Shown in pieces: positions 36,621-48,200 of a stretch of DNA of 64,000 bases; position 1 is the stretch's first letter, and every line of letters starts with the position of its first letter. A program made the translations under genes and the position numbers. Origin of the DNA: Apteryx mantelli (lineage: Eukaryota; Chordata; Aves; Apterygiformes; Apterygidae). The notes beneath the pieces are model-generated. The model saw nothing but the letters and a program-made list of their open reading frames with translations, did no database searches and was not told where the DNA came from. The stretch spans positions 4,970,001 through 5,034,000 of the forward strand of contig NW_027118693.1 in assembly GCF_036417845.1 (NCBI RefSeq), read 5' to 3'.

Positions 36621-36846
36621 CCACGTGACTCTGGCTGCATTTAGTCCCTTACCGGTACAGAGAATGGAGCTGAGAGAATGCTTCACCTCATCCTCACATA
36701 GATACCACCTGGCCGCTTACCTGAATCATACTCTAAGCACCACTGAATCTCATCCAAGGAGTCTCATCTAAGCTGGCTAGTTTATCCCTGTGAACAGAAA
36801 GGTCCCGCTCAGATTTTTCAAGACTAAGTACCAGCCATGATGATGC

Positions 36847-37792
36847 TCATGGCTTTCCTGCCCTCTTAGTCATCACCAGGCCTTTGTGCAAAGCATTTTT
36901 CAAGGCCTCTTTCATTTGCTCCTTCCTCAGGCTAAATATGAATGGGTTTACAAGAGGCGCCACAATACTGGAGACAACAGGGAGTCTTTTGTTGAGATGC
37001 ACAGAGGTCATGTGGGAAGGCCTGGCATAGACAAAGATGGAGATGCCAAAACCCAAGGAAACAACAGTGAAATGAGAAGCACAAGTTGCAAATGCTTTCT
37101 GCCTGCCCTGTGCTGATGGCATCCGGAATATGTTGGAATCAATGTAGGCATAGGAGAGCAGTCAGTGCCAAAGAGCCAAGGAGCAGGACCCAGAACACCA
37201 TAAAATCAATCCACTCAATAAGCTGGATGTCAGCACAAGCAAGGTGTAATAATGGTGCACTGTCACAGAAGTAGTGGTCGATTACATTGGCACCACAGTA
37301 TGGCAGCCGGGCTGCCAGAACCAGAGACGACAGAATCATGACAAAGGCACCCACCCAGCAGCCCAAAACAAGTTTAATGCATACCTTGCTTGTCATGATG
37401 CTGGGATACCTTAGTGGGTTGCATACAGCCACATACCTGTCATGGGATGTGACAGCAAAGAGGATGAACTCAGTTGTGCCCATGAGGAAAGAGAAGAAGA
37501 GCTGGCTAAAGCAGCCAGAAAGGAAATGGTTTTCTTCTCTGACAGGAAGTTTGCCAGCATTTTAGGAGCCACAGAGGAAGTCATGGAGATCTCTCTGAAG
37601 GACAGATAACTGAGGAAGTAATACATGGGAGAATGGAGATGGCCATCAGTGTATACCAGGACAATGATAAGTGTTTCCCAAGACAGTCACTAAATAAATA
37701 AGCAGCAACACAACCAAGAGGAGGATCTCCACCTCATGGATGTTAGAAAATCCTGCTAAGATGAACTCTGTCACAGATGTCCCATTCTCCAT
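36847..37792 (-). pseudogene. Olfactory receptor pseudogene, full length, three frameshifts
   Basis: On the minus strand this begins with ATG and NGTSVTEFILAGF, then TM1 (VTVLGN), PMYYFL-like, [66 protein letters not shown] and NPFIFSLRKEQ. The reading frame changes three times. Two bases are missing near 37,665, one near 37,515 and two near 37,150 (or compensating equivalents). These restore a multiple of three at 317 codons. It is most like the intact gene at 46,108 (shared DSAPLLHLACADI and FTVV blocks). Few other lesions suggest recent loss, or sequence errors. Confidence 0.88.
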
Positions 37793-40029
37793 CTCTGTGC
37801 AGTCTCTGTCATGGGAAAGAACACCAGAGTAATGCAGAGTTTTGAATATTTTCTCAGATGACATCTAGTAAGTTTTGGACATCCTGATTTTAAAGAGAAG
37901 TTAAGTCCCAACACACAGCTATTCAGGGTCGAATTCATCACACCTTATGTGGATATCTGCAATAGAAATGTTTCTTTCTGAATTAGTCAGCCAGTACCGT
38001 TTTTTGATGCTGCCTAGCCCTCCACAACTGTAGAATAGTCCTGGAATGACCGGTTCAGCCTAAGCCATCCATTTTCTGAAGTGAGATTCATCATGCCTGA
38101 CTGAAGGTGATTGATTGAGTTGCTCAGAAGTAGGCCATTGGTGATGTCTCAGACATCCCCATAAGGCTAAAGTCTTCAATGGCTGGAGATCCCAATGTGT
38201 CAGCAACTGAATGAAGCCTGCAGATGTCCACCTACAGGATACAATCAAGAGCGCCTAAAGAGCCATTCATCCGTTCATCTTGTCCAAAAAGAAAGGCCTA
38301 CATTTGGTCTGTTTTGGCAGTAACCTTTCTAGAGAGGCAATATATCCCATCCCAGCTGCCTGTCTAATCAAACAGGAGAGGAAGCCATCCCTAAAAGAGG
38401 AGCCATCCTTAAAAGGTGATTCAGACCATTGCAGTCTGCCTCTCTCCATTGACGGTTGAGGAGTGGAAGATGACAACCTTTGTGAAACAGCCATCACAGT
38501 CTGGTGCCACCAAGCTTCGCCTTTGCTCTTTGCTTCATATACAAAGGTGACATAGGCAGGTCTTTGTTGCAAAGCTGCCTCAATTTCTCTGTAACCGTCA
38601 TTCAAAATTACCATCAAATCAGAACACAAGATAGACTCCTCTCATCCGACATTTTCTGCACCTGAATTTTGTATCCATTCATGCTCAAATGGCAATAAGT
38701 AGCATATTCAGTGTCAATACCATTGTGCCTATAGCTGTGTCTTTGATCTTACCTTCTGCATGAGTGATGCCCCCATATATTTCTTTTTGCTTCCTTGCTG
38801 AAGACAGTTGTGTCTGACTTCCTGATGAGAGTCTCACTTGTGGCAACCAAGAGGAAAACTGTGGAGAGAGAGAGAGAAAGAGGATTCTACATTCCTGCTC
38901 TATGTCATAAGACCAGAGGGACAGCTATGTAGCTCAGTTACTTATTGCACAGCCACCAACAGGACGTATACAAGCAAACAAGTGCATGCTGCATTGACCA
39001 ATAGGAATCATAGTCTTAGAACAAGAAGACATTCACACTCCAGTTGTTGGAAGAATGATGGATATCCTGCAGACTTGGCTAAGCTGAAATCAGTGTAATG
39101 ACAACTGAGCAATGATTTCCTTGCTCAGCATAAACTGTGGACGATTCTTATCAGAATGAGACTGTTCAACATGCAAAACGATTAATAAATACGAAACCCC
39201 CTAGGGAAGGAGTTCCAGAAAGTCAGTGTGTGGCAGAAAGGCAAAAGATTTTTTTTAACTAGTAATGACGAAGGTGCATTTCACAAAGGACCACTAGTAC
39301 TTGATAGGTGGTCTGAGAAATGCCAGAAAGAAAAGTAATTGGGTCCTTTCTAAGAATTTACCCTTCAGAGGCTTCACTTTGGGAAAAAAAAAAATCCTGG
39401 GAGATTTAAATAAACAAGTCTCACATCAAGTTAGCAATAGCTGAGTACCATATTATTCTGAAGGACTTTTTTATCTTCCTTCTCCGAGACTTGATGTCTT
39501 CATGATGAACCAGAGAAAAATAGCATTTCCCAACTCAGTCAGCTCCAAGATGACTTCAAGGGTCCTGTTCCTCACAAAGACCACAGGAACTGGAGAATTC
39601 ATCCCACCTCCTCTGAGATGGCCTGTGGTATGAAAGTTTCCTCATCAGCTGGTCACTAAAGCCTTCCCTGGCATGTTGCATGACAATATCTGGGGACACT
39701 TGAGAGCTCAAGTCTATTGGGACAACGCTGTAGAACAAACCCCGGGGGAAGGCTGCCAAGCCAGCTGGAGTGAACCCTGTAATAAGCTGACCTCTGTATG
39801 CGCTCGTGCTTTTCCTCAGAGGGATATGGCTGTCTTGCTTGAGAGAAAAGCCTGAAGGAGGGCTGAGGACAGCACATCGAGGGAAGCTATTGCCCCCTGT
39901 CAGTCAGGCATGGTGGGGCCATAACTTGACTGCTGACTCTAGGGCCCTCCAATTCAGAGGAGATGAAGAAAAACATAAAGAGGGCCCAGCAGAACAGGGT
40001 TTGGGGCCTCCAGCACAAATCCTGTGAAG

Positions 40030-40185
40030 AGAAGTTAAGAGAGTGAGACTTGTTTAGTCTGGCAAGGAGGAGGCGAAGAGGAGCTCTCCCAGGTGCCTTT
40101 AACTCTTTTAAGGACAGTCACAAAGATGACAGGCCCCCCTAGAGACATCTGGAGGTCCCTTCCAACCACTGTTTCAATGGTGCGA
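40030..40185 (+). mobile_element. CR1 LINE 3' fragment, internally deleted
   Basis: Two CR1 blocks survive. One is the ORF2 C-terminal segment (GAGACTTGTTTAGTCTGGC, compare 47,790-47,815). The other is the terminal GGAGGTCCCTTCCAACCA block, joined after about 80 bp of degraded sequence. No coding potential remains. Confidence 0.6.
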
Positions 40186-43100
40186 TGATTTTCAGAGGGA
40201 AGCCCTGGGGACACAGGTTCCTTGAGCAAACCAAGGAGATGCACATTCAACGGCTATAAAGGAAGTCTAGGAAGGAGATCACCTCACCTTGCTTGAGGGC
40301 AACAATTCAGGTGCTAAACAGAGGAGCCTAGTGCCATATGAAATCTTCTAGGGTATCCAAGAAGTTTTCTGTGGCTAGCAGTTATGACAGAGAATCTAGC
40401 AAACATGCATGCTCTTCCAGAGTGTCAGCCAGAAGCCAGGCATGTTACTGTGCAGGGAATCTCAGATGGAATTAAACTCAAATATTGAGATTGAAGAAGT
40501 ACTCCCTGGGTGTGTTGAATCTGGGTGTCTAAAGCTGAGCAATTTCTCTCAAGTCCTCTCAGAATCAAGGGAGGTGTAGGATTCAACCCAGCGTTGCACA
40601 CATGGGCTTCCAGCGCAATTGGAGATGCTGTTTGGTGTCCTGTTTGGCATCCAGCCACCACTCTAGAGAGAGGACAGATCTTCTATTGGTCCTGTGTCAT
40701 AGCTACTGCGCCTATCCAGGTTTTTCAAAGCACCGAGGACGTTGCAAGTATTACCTGATGCCTGTGTGCGGGCAACTGAATCAGCGTCTTAGTCCATGCA
40801 GTCTGTGGAGTCTGAAGACCAACTGATTAGCTCCTAAAGTAAACAACTTACCTTGGATAACTTACAAGAGGAATCTCACCCTAGCTGACTGGCTCAGATG
40901 GTGACATTCAAAGCGTAGATAACTAATTCTGCACAGATGAATCCCACTTCAGATGCTTCACTACAAGATACAGACAACCCCTGTTGAGCAACGACAGTTA
41001 TCCACTCATCACTGTTCTATTTATCTGCTTGTCTGAGTGATAAAAGCCACACAAGGAACGAGGCCAAACAGTAGTCTGTCTATGTGAGTAAGTCTGCAAT
41101 GCCTTAAAGTCACCTTTCAATATTGTTTAGGAAAGAGCTAGGACAAATCAAAGCTTGAGATTAATTTTGCCTCATTGCAGATGAAATTACAGTCCGGGCA
41201 TCTTCACTTGAACTCGTAATCCGTATTTCCTTTGCAACCATAGGAGAAAAATTGGCAGTCACAGAGCGTAAATCACTTCACTCTACTGCAAATAACTAAA
41301 ATAGGTCAGGGCCCATTTCCAAAGGGGTATTTTTAAAATCTAGCTGTTGAAGAAAAATCTTCCTGAGAGCCTTGAAATCTTGGAACTTCTCTGCCTTTGG
41401 CTAGACATGCCCAAAATTGCTTCCAATGAGGGAGTTTCCCAAAATCTCAAGGATCTATAGAGCTGAGACACTGCCCTCCAGCCACCTTCTGTTTTGTGGA
41501 GGTACATTACAGTATTGATTTGGACTTTGCCTTTTTGGGCTGACATGCCTTGCCTGCCTTGAGCTGCCTACAGTGCAGACCTTTGCGCTTGAGCAAGTAG
41601 CTCTGACCTGCTTTGTAGTTAACATACTGAAATACATGTGTCTGTAGGCAGTTCCTCTAGCCAATTTTTGGTGTCTATTTTAGGACAAGCTGGAGGAGAG
41701 GTGAGATGAGCTGAAGTGGGCTAAGGTATCAGGGTAAAGAGACAACTGTATGCAAATGAACAAGTAAGAGAATCATCAAATGGCCCTTGTAACCCAGGTT
41801 GCTTCTGAAGAACCACAGCTGAGTTCAAGAAAGAAACCCCTTCTGGCCAAACAGTTCAGGAAGCATTTCTTGATACAACTGTATTATCAAGGAGACTGTC
41901 AGACTTCTAATGAATATGAATTAAAAAAAAAAATGCAGCTAGCTTACTGGAACTTCATCATCTTCAAAATGCTTTATTTTTCGGATTCTCTTAATTCACT
42001 TTGTGACCAATTGTTCATACTACTTATTAGTAGGAACTGATGAATGAATTGCAAAAGAAAATGTTATTGTTCATTTGTTGGAATTCATTGAGGGAAATAT
42101 ATTTCCAACTTTACCTGTGTTAGTGGAAAGTCAGCGCGAAAGAAAGGGAAAGATGGGGATTTTTTTTTTTCCATTAATTTAGATTCTAAAGATTGTGTGA
42201 ATACTTTGCCACTGCCTTCTGTGTCCTGCTGTGTCAAAGCCTTTTAAAAATGTAGCAGAAATTTACAGATCACAAAAACCCAGCAACGTCTGTATTGGGT
42301 CACACATGGGGCCTGTGCAACCCAGACAAGTTTCTTTTGGTCGGGCCTCATTAGATGGTGAGCTAGAGAAGGTAATTTTTCACTGTCAAGCCATTTAGGT
42401 CCTTTCTTACCCTATAGCCATGTAATATGAGTTTGAGTTTTTGTCCTGAGTTTGCAAGGCCTCAGGACTGCAGCTTCTCAGGCCTGCTCTGCCCAAACTT
42501 TTCTTGACCTGCCTGCAGCTTTTTAAAAGAAAAGTTTTAACTTACTTGAGTTCTTACAGCAATAACAAGCAGTTGTTCTGTGTGGAATGAGATATTTGCA
42601 ACTCCCACATAATGATGCAGTAGAGAGAAATGCAGGCCGGGTGCAATAGCAGAAGCCTTGAGAAGTGCAGACACAGGATGCGGTGTAGAGGAGTACCGGC
42701 ATGGGATGGCAAGAGACGGGGCACAGCTTGGCGTTGGAGACCCCGCAGCTACAGACCACTCACTAGTGGTCGGTGTAAGAAACGCACGCCTGGAGCAGGA
42801 CACAACTGGTTTTAGGCCAACAAAGAGAACAAAGCAACAGTATCGAACATAAGTAGAAGGTACCGTATGTGGTACTTTCAGAGATAACGTGGAGAGAGAG
42901 AGCAATGAAGAAAGAGCAAGGCGTAAAAAGTGTGTTAGCAAACACGTGAAAATGACCCCAAGTGGATACTAGAGTGAGGAAGAAGAAAGCACCAACCTGA
43001 ACATCATCTTCCTCTCGGTGAAGGACTCCAGATGCTGACAACTCACTGCAACAACCCACCAACAACACCAGAGTGAAACTGCCAACCTTAGGACTCAGGG

Positions 43101-43276
43101 TAGCAGGGGAAGGGTGAACGTAACACCAGGAAAAGTGGTAGAAACTGAAAAGTGTGTGTCTAACAGTTTTAACTGTATTGGTATTATTTCTATATTATAT
43201 TTCTCTGTCTGTAATAGTTAGATCTGGACTGGTAATGATTCTCGGATTAGACTGCTAAGACATTCTGAATGGCAAA

Positions 43277-43297
43277 ACACGCACACACACACACACA
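43277..43297. repeat. (AC)n microsatellite
   Basis: About ten AC units with one early interruption. Confidence 0.85.
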
Positions 43298-46107
43298 AGC
43301 ATGACTATATCCTAGGGCCAAACAGTCAGTACAGCGGTCCCAGGGAGGACCCAGAGCACTACTGCTCTGTAGTGTGGGCACAGCCAGTCTGCTCTGGAGG
43401 GGGGCTGGCCTCAGCACTGGCTCCTGTTGGTCTGCACTACTTGACTTAGAGGGTAGAGATTGCTCTCTGCAGCGTGCAGCAGTGTTGCATTTAGTAGTGT
43501 GAAGGCACTCACTTCATAAGTGGAGTACACTTTACCCACAGCTGCCCCAAGGTTTTCTTCTTGGATGGAACAAACCAGTTCACTCCAAGAGAAACTTGGG
43601 ACTGAGCCATTATGCTCTTAGTGGAGACCATGGAGGCCCCAGACCCCAGGAGAAGCCAAGGGGCTAAACGCTTTGAGAGGGCAGATGTGATATCATCTAA
43701 GCAAGTCTTTTGGTATCTCTCTCATGGTAGCAGAAGAAACTGTCATAATTCGGAAGTGACCCATCCATCAGTTCTGGGCACAGACACGAGGATGGAATAC
43801 TTTTCCTTTGGAAGGGTCTTGTGTCCACGAATTATTGAGGGAAGTTCTGGGTGTGAGCCAGGTGCCCAGGCATAGATGTCTGAGTCTGTTCTAGACACCT
43901 CTAGGCAATGCCTCAGGGTACTGGAGACATCTCTAAAGCTGTCAGAAATGACACAGAAGCTACGGGAATCCTGTGCCAGTGTGACGCGCTACCTGGAAGC
44001 CGAGTGGGATGCTCCAAATCATCTCCAATGCAAGTGGGCACCTGAGTTCAGACAGTCAAACCGTTCTTCTCAAGTTAGGTGACACAAGTCCCACAGCAGA
44101 TGATCTTAAAGCACTGCCTGTGAACCTACCCTACAGGTGAGATGAATCACAAAGTATTTCTTCATGCCATCACAGGTGATCTATGCAGCATTATCTACAC
44201 TACCTGTTTTAATCACTACAGTTCAGAAATTTAGCCTGTAGAGCTGAGTGGGCTGAGCAATTGGTTTCCCCACCGCCTGTAGAGGTCATGAGTGAACCAG
44301 GCCCTCATGTTTCCCAAGTCTTCCTGCCTGAAAGGCCTCTGGCTTGTTCCTGGCTAGAGTCCAACAGTGAGGATAGAATTGTGATTCAAGTGCAAGTATG
44401 AATGCTTGAGTTATCACTAAATAGTTCCTGAATTTGTGAGGTCTTTAGAAAACATGGAGAAGCTGGGGAGGTTTTGACCCTAAAAGACCAGGAACCCCTG
44501 ACACTGCAAAATCATGTTATACTCCTGTACCAAATTTCCTTTGTTCTAATGTCAGCTATTTTCCTCCTTCTCGGCCTTTTGCTGTTGGGCAGAAGCATCT
44601 TCTGACATGTGACAATTTGTCCATCAGCAAATTTATCCTCATCTTACTTCTCTACCATCTTCCCCACAACTGGTTGTCACCAGTCTATAATGAATTCAAA
44701 TGGATTCTGCTACTAATTCTGCCAGTGCACCAAAACATGCTGAGTTTTACTTCCAGTTGCCTAACTGCTAGAGCACACCCAATACTATTCAATTTGTGGC
44801 TGCTTGCCCTTGGGTATTTCTGCTAATAAAACTTTGCAAACTTTACTCTCCTTCCCCAAGAGAAATGCCAGTGGTTATCCTCTCAGGACCAGGCTGTGCA
44901 ACATGCTCATCAGTTTGTCTGCAAATACATTCAGCAAGCCATAGAAACGCCTGGCTGCCACCTGCACAGCTAAACTTCCTTGCTCTGCATTGAACAAGGA
45001 GACTGATAGGCAAAACTCTTGCTGACTCTGTGGTTATTGAACTGCTTGAATTTGCTACCTTTTTGAGCTGGTTTATCTTAAAGGGTCATTTGCACTTTTC
45101 GCCACATATTTATGATGTCTGTGAATGGGGAAATAGGTGAAGACTGAAATTGCCATCAGCAGGGTGATGAAGAGATTAGATTGCTTGCTCTCAGAGGTTT
45201 CCTGGTGTCCCTGTCTTTGAAGATTTCCCTCAAATGTCCACATAGTAGTGGTACAGAGAAAAGGAAAGATACTCAGTGCAAGTTAAAGGGATTACAGTGA
45301 CCCACAAGCAATGACTCCCACCGATGAATTCTTTTCTCAGGCGTTCCTAAGATGTGGAGGTGAGCTCTCTCACTAGGACACCGCTCTCATTTGTGAAAGT
45401 AAAATGAAGCCAGTGCAGAGACGTTGGAGATGGTGTCTGGAAAAATCCGGTAACTGAAAAGTAAGTATTTATGACGGTCCCCATGAAGGGATACTGCTGT
45501 TTTCTGGTACTTCTCTCTGGGAAGCAGCTGTTCCTGAATGTAACTTGCTTCTCCATAAGCCTGGATTTGTCCCTTATTTTTGGATCAAAAATGGATGCAA
45601 ATCTATTTGTGTTTTGGCAATGCTTTTTTACTTTATTAGCTACCCATCATTCATGCTAGATCTGAGTTGAGTGCAGGAGGTTCTGATCCTGACTAGACCC
45701 TGGGATTTAGGTTAGGGTGGCATTCTGTTCACCCAGCTTTGCCCATTTAAAAGTTAGGAGGGTTCATCTGACTGGTCTTAGTCACCTCTTTTAAGATAAC
45801 CTGAATGCTTGTCAGGAAGTCCCACTTTCCCTCCACTGAGGGTAAAGTCTAGGATGACATCTAACTTGGGGCATCTAAGTTAAGGCAAGGGATTCCCAGG
45901 CTCTTCTTTTTTGTCTCCCTGTGTTCCTATCTTCAGCATCCTCTTCAGTCTTCTCCACTCACATCTTACTGTTCCACCCTCTTATTATCATAAGTTATTT
46001 ACTCCTTCAAAACAGTGTTCTCCACTGCAATTCAGAGTTGACTTTTCAGCACCTCCTAAAATGCACCAGCTCCCTTATTTTCTTCTCCTTCCTTGAAAAT
46101 TAGGAGC

Positions 46108-47082
46108 ATGACAGATACATACTTTGGAAACAGGACACGTGTGACGGAATTCATCCTCATTGGCTTCCTGAACCCCTTTGAAGTACAAGTCACCTTGTTC
46201 ATGTTGTTCTTCATTGTCTTTCTGGTGACAGTGGTTGGGAACTCTGTTATCATCGTGTTAACCTGCTCTGACTACCGTTTACAATCACCCATGTACTTTT
46301 TCCTTTGCAACCTTTCCATCATTGAAATTCTCATCACTGTGACTGTGGTGCCCAAAATGATGGAAAACTTCCTCTCGGAGAGGAAGACAATTTCTTTTTA
46401 TGGTTGCCTGGCTCAGAGCTACTTTTATTTCCTTCTGGGCACCACAGAGTATGTCCTGCTCGCTGTCATGTCCTACGACCGTTATGTGGCCGTATGCTCC
46501 CCACTGCACTATAGCAACATCATGAGAAAGAAGGTCTGTATGTGGCTGGTAGTGGCATCCTGGCTGTGTGGATTTTTCTCCATTTTGGTCCCCACAGTGA
46601 TGAAGCTTCAGCTGCCATTCTGTGGTCCCAACACCATCAACCATTTCTTCTGTGATAGTGCCCCTCTGCTGCACCTGGCTTGTGCTGACATCCGGCTGCT
46701 GGAGTTTATTGATTTCATCATTTCACTGCCCATTCTGCTAGGTTCCCTGCTGCTGACTGTCTTCTCCTACTTCTATATCATCTGTGCCATTATCCGCACC
46801 CCTTCTGCCACAGGCAAGCAGAAGGCTTTTTCCACCTGTGCCTCTCATTTTACTGTGGTCACTATCGGCTATGGCACCTCAGTCTTTATTTATGTCCGTC
46901 CCTCTCAAACCAACTCCATGAACCTAAACAAAGTAGCATCTCTGCTCACCACTGCATTCACTCCGATGCTGAATCCTTTCATATTCAGCCTTAGGAACCA
47001 GAAGGTCAAGGAGGCATTAACGGACTTAGTCAGCAAGTGTGTAGGAGCTCACGGACTTGGCCTGAATTCACGGAGGGTTTGA
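46108..47082 (+). CDS. Olfactory receptor, class II, family 6-like
   Basis: This is an intact 324-codon odorant receptor GPCR. It has an NRT glycosylation site in the N-terminus, SPMYFFLCNLS after TM1, MSYDRYVAVCSPLHY at TM3, HFFCDSAPLLHLACAD in ECL2, KAFSTCASHFTVV before TM6 and NPFIFSLRN in TM7 (NPxxF). The frame is open a few codons further upstream, but only with a TTG. The ATG at 46,108 lies just after a pyrimidine-rich tract ending in TTAG, a likely splice acceptor, and aligns with OR N-termini. It is about 10 residues longer than the palindrome ORs at its C-terminus. The closest relative in the window is the pseudogene at 36,847-37,792 on the other strand. Confidence 0.95.
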   Translation: MTDTYFGNRTRVTEFILIGFLNPFEVQVTLFMLFFIVFLVTVVGNSVIIVLTCSDYRLQSPMYFFLCNLSIIEILITVTVVPKMMENFLSERKTISFYGCLAQSYFYFLLGTTEYVLLAVMSYDRYVAVCSPLHYSNIMRKKVCMWLVVASWLCGFFSILVPTVMKLQLPFCGPNTINHFFCDSAPLLHLACADIRLLEFIDFIISLPILLGSLLLTVFSYFYIICAIIRTPSATGKQKAFSTCASHFTVVTIGYGTSVFIYVRPSQTNSMNLNKVASLLTTAFTPMLNPFIFSLRNQKVKEALTDLVSKCVGAHGLGLNSRRV

Positions 47083-47539
47083 AGTTGACTCCGCTGGAAG
47101 ACTCACAGGTATGTGCTCAGAACACACTGTTTTCTTGCAATGAAACAGCTGACAGTATCCATAAACTCATCATCTGTGATGCTGCCCAGGCTGCTGACCT
47201 CCTCCCACAACTCCTTAGCTTGGCAGCACAGCCCCTCAACGAGCACACATCTCCTGCAGGCTAGAAAACCGTCTCTCACTGCTCAAGCCTCAGCAAGAGG
47301 CCCCAGGCACTCCCTGCAGCCCAAGACCTGCTGAGCTGCATCCTCCTCCTGGAGCTCCGTCTACATCAAAGCCTCTGACGTTGCAGGGTCAGTTGCTCCA
47401 AAGGCTACGGGGCACTGTGCCCTGTGGCACATCGCTACCATAGCTGAGGGTGTGTATCCTGTTCTGGGCAAAGGTGATGGTCCCCTTCTCTGTGCCCTGC
47501 TGCACAAACTGCTGCGCAAGCTGCTGTGTCTGTTGCCTG
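47083..47539. other. Non-coding stretch 3' of OR gene
   Basis: No gene is recognised; moderately GC-rich. It runs into the CR1 fragment. Confidence 0.4.
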
Positions 47540-48200
47540 CCTCTGTTAGGTGCACTAACAGAACACCAACAGTATCCTGGGCTGCATTAGGAAGAGCATC
47601 TCCAGCAAGTCCAGGGAGGTGACCCTTCCCCTCTACTCAGCACTGATGAGACCACGCCTGGAGTGCTGTGTCCAGTTCTGGGCTCCCCACTACAAGAGAG
47701 ATGTGGGCATATTGGAGCAAGTCCCGAGAATGGCCACAAAGATGGTTAAGGTTCTGGAGCATCTGACATACAAGGAGAGGCTGAGAGAGCTGGGACTCTT
47801 TAGCTTGGAGAAGAGAAGGCTGAGGCAATCATATCCATGTTTATGAGTATCTGTAAAGAATAAAGAAGGTGCAAAGAAGACGGAGCCAGACCCTTCTCAG
47901 TGGTGCCCAGTGACAGGAGCAGTGACAAGAAGCAATGAGCACAGACTGAAGCACAGGAAATTCCACTTGAACACAAGAAAGCACTTCTTTACTATGTGGG
48001 TGGCTGAACATTGGAACAGGATTCCCAGAGAGGTTGTGGAGTCTCCATCTTTGGAGATATTCAACACCCAACTGGACAACGTTCTGAGCAACCTGCTCTA
48101 GCTGACATTGCTTTGAGTAGGGGGGGGTTGGACCAGATGATCTCCGGAGGTCCTTTCCAGCCTCAACTATTTTATGATTCTGCGATTCTGTGACACTTGA
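47540..48200 (+). mobile_element. CR1 LINE 3' end, about 650 bp
   Basis: Starts in ORF2 ([17 protein letters not shown]-like, [30 protein letters not shown]) and continues through the 3' untranslated region (TGGACCAGATGATCTCC, GGTCCTTTCCAGCC). It ends in the diagnostic CR1 tail of ATTCTG-like octamers near 48,177-48,192. Truncation at the 5' end is typical of CR1. Small frameshifts and an in-frame stop show that it is dead. Confidence 0.93.

Larger units (their letters stand above)
30148..36846. other. Long non-coding stretch
   Basis: No gene is recognised. It contains an (AC)n microsatellite at about 31,609-31,642, an A run at 35,611-35,628, a (TA)n tract at 36,363-36,393 and a dispersed-repeat copy at about 36,470-36,620. 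The open frames are short and featureless. Confidence 0.45.
37793..46107. other. Long non-coding stretch
   Basis: No gene is recognised. It contains a GA-rich tract at 38,860-38,882, a degraded CR1 piece at 40,030-40,185 and an (AC)n tract at 43,277-43,297. A pair of overlapping minus-strand frames at 42,523-42,941 shows no family features. Confidence 0.45.

Noticed and set aside
39556-39877. Two overlapping minus-strand frames that look peptide-like
   Set aside because: I could not match them to any CR1, retroviral or host family. The adjacent CR1 piece is on the other strand.
42523-42941. Overlapping minus-strand frames of 78 and 134 codons
   Set aside because: No start context, family motif or conservation evidence; compatible with chance.
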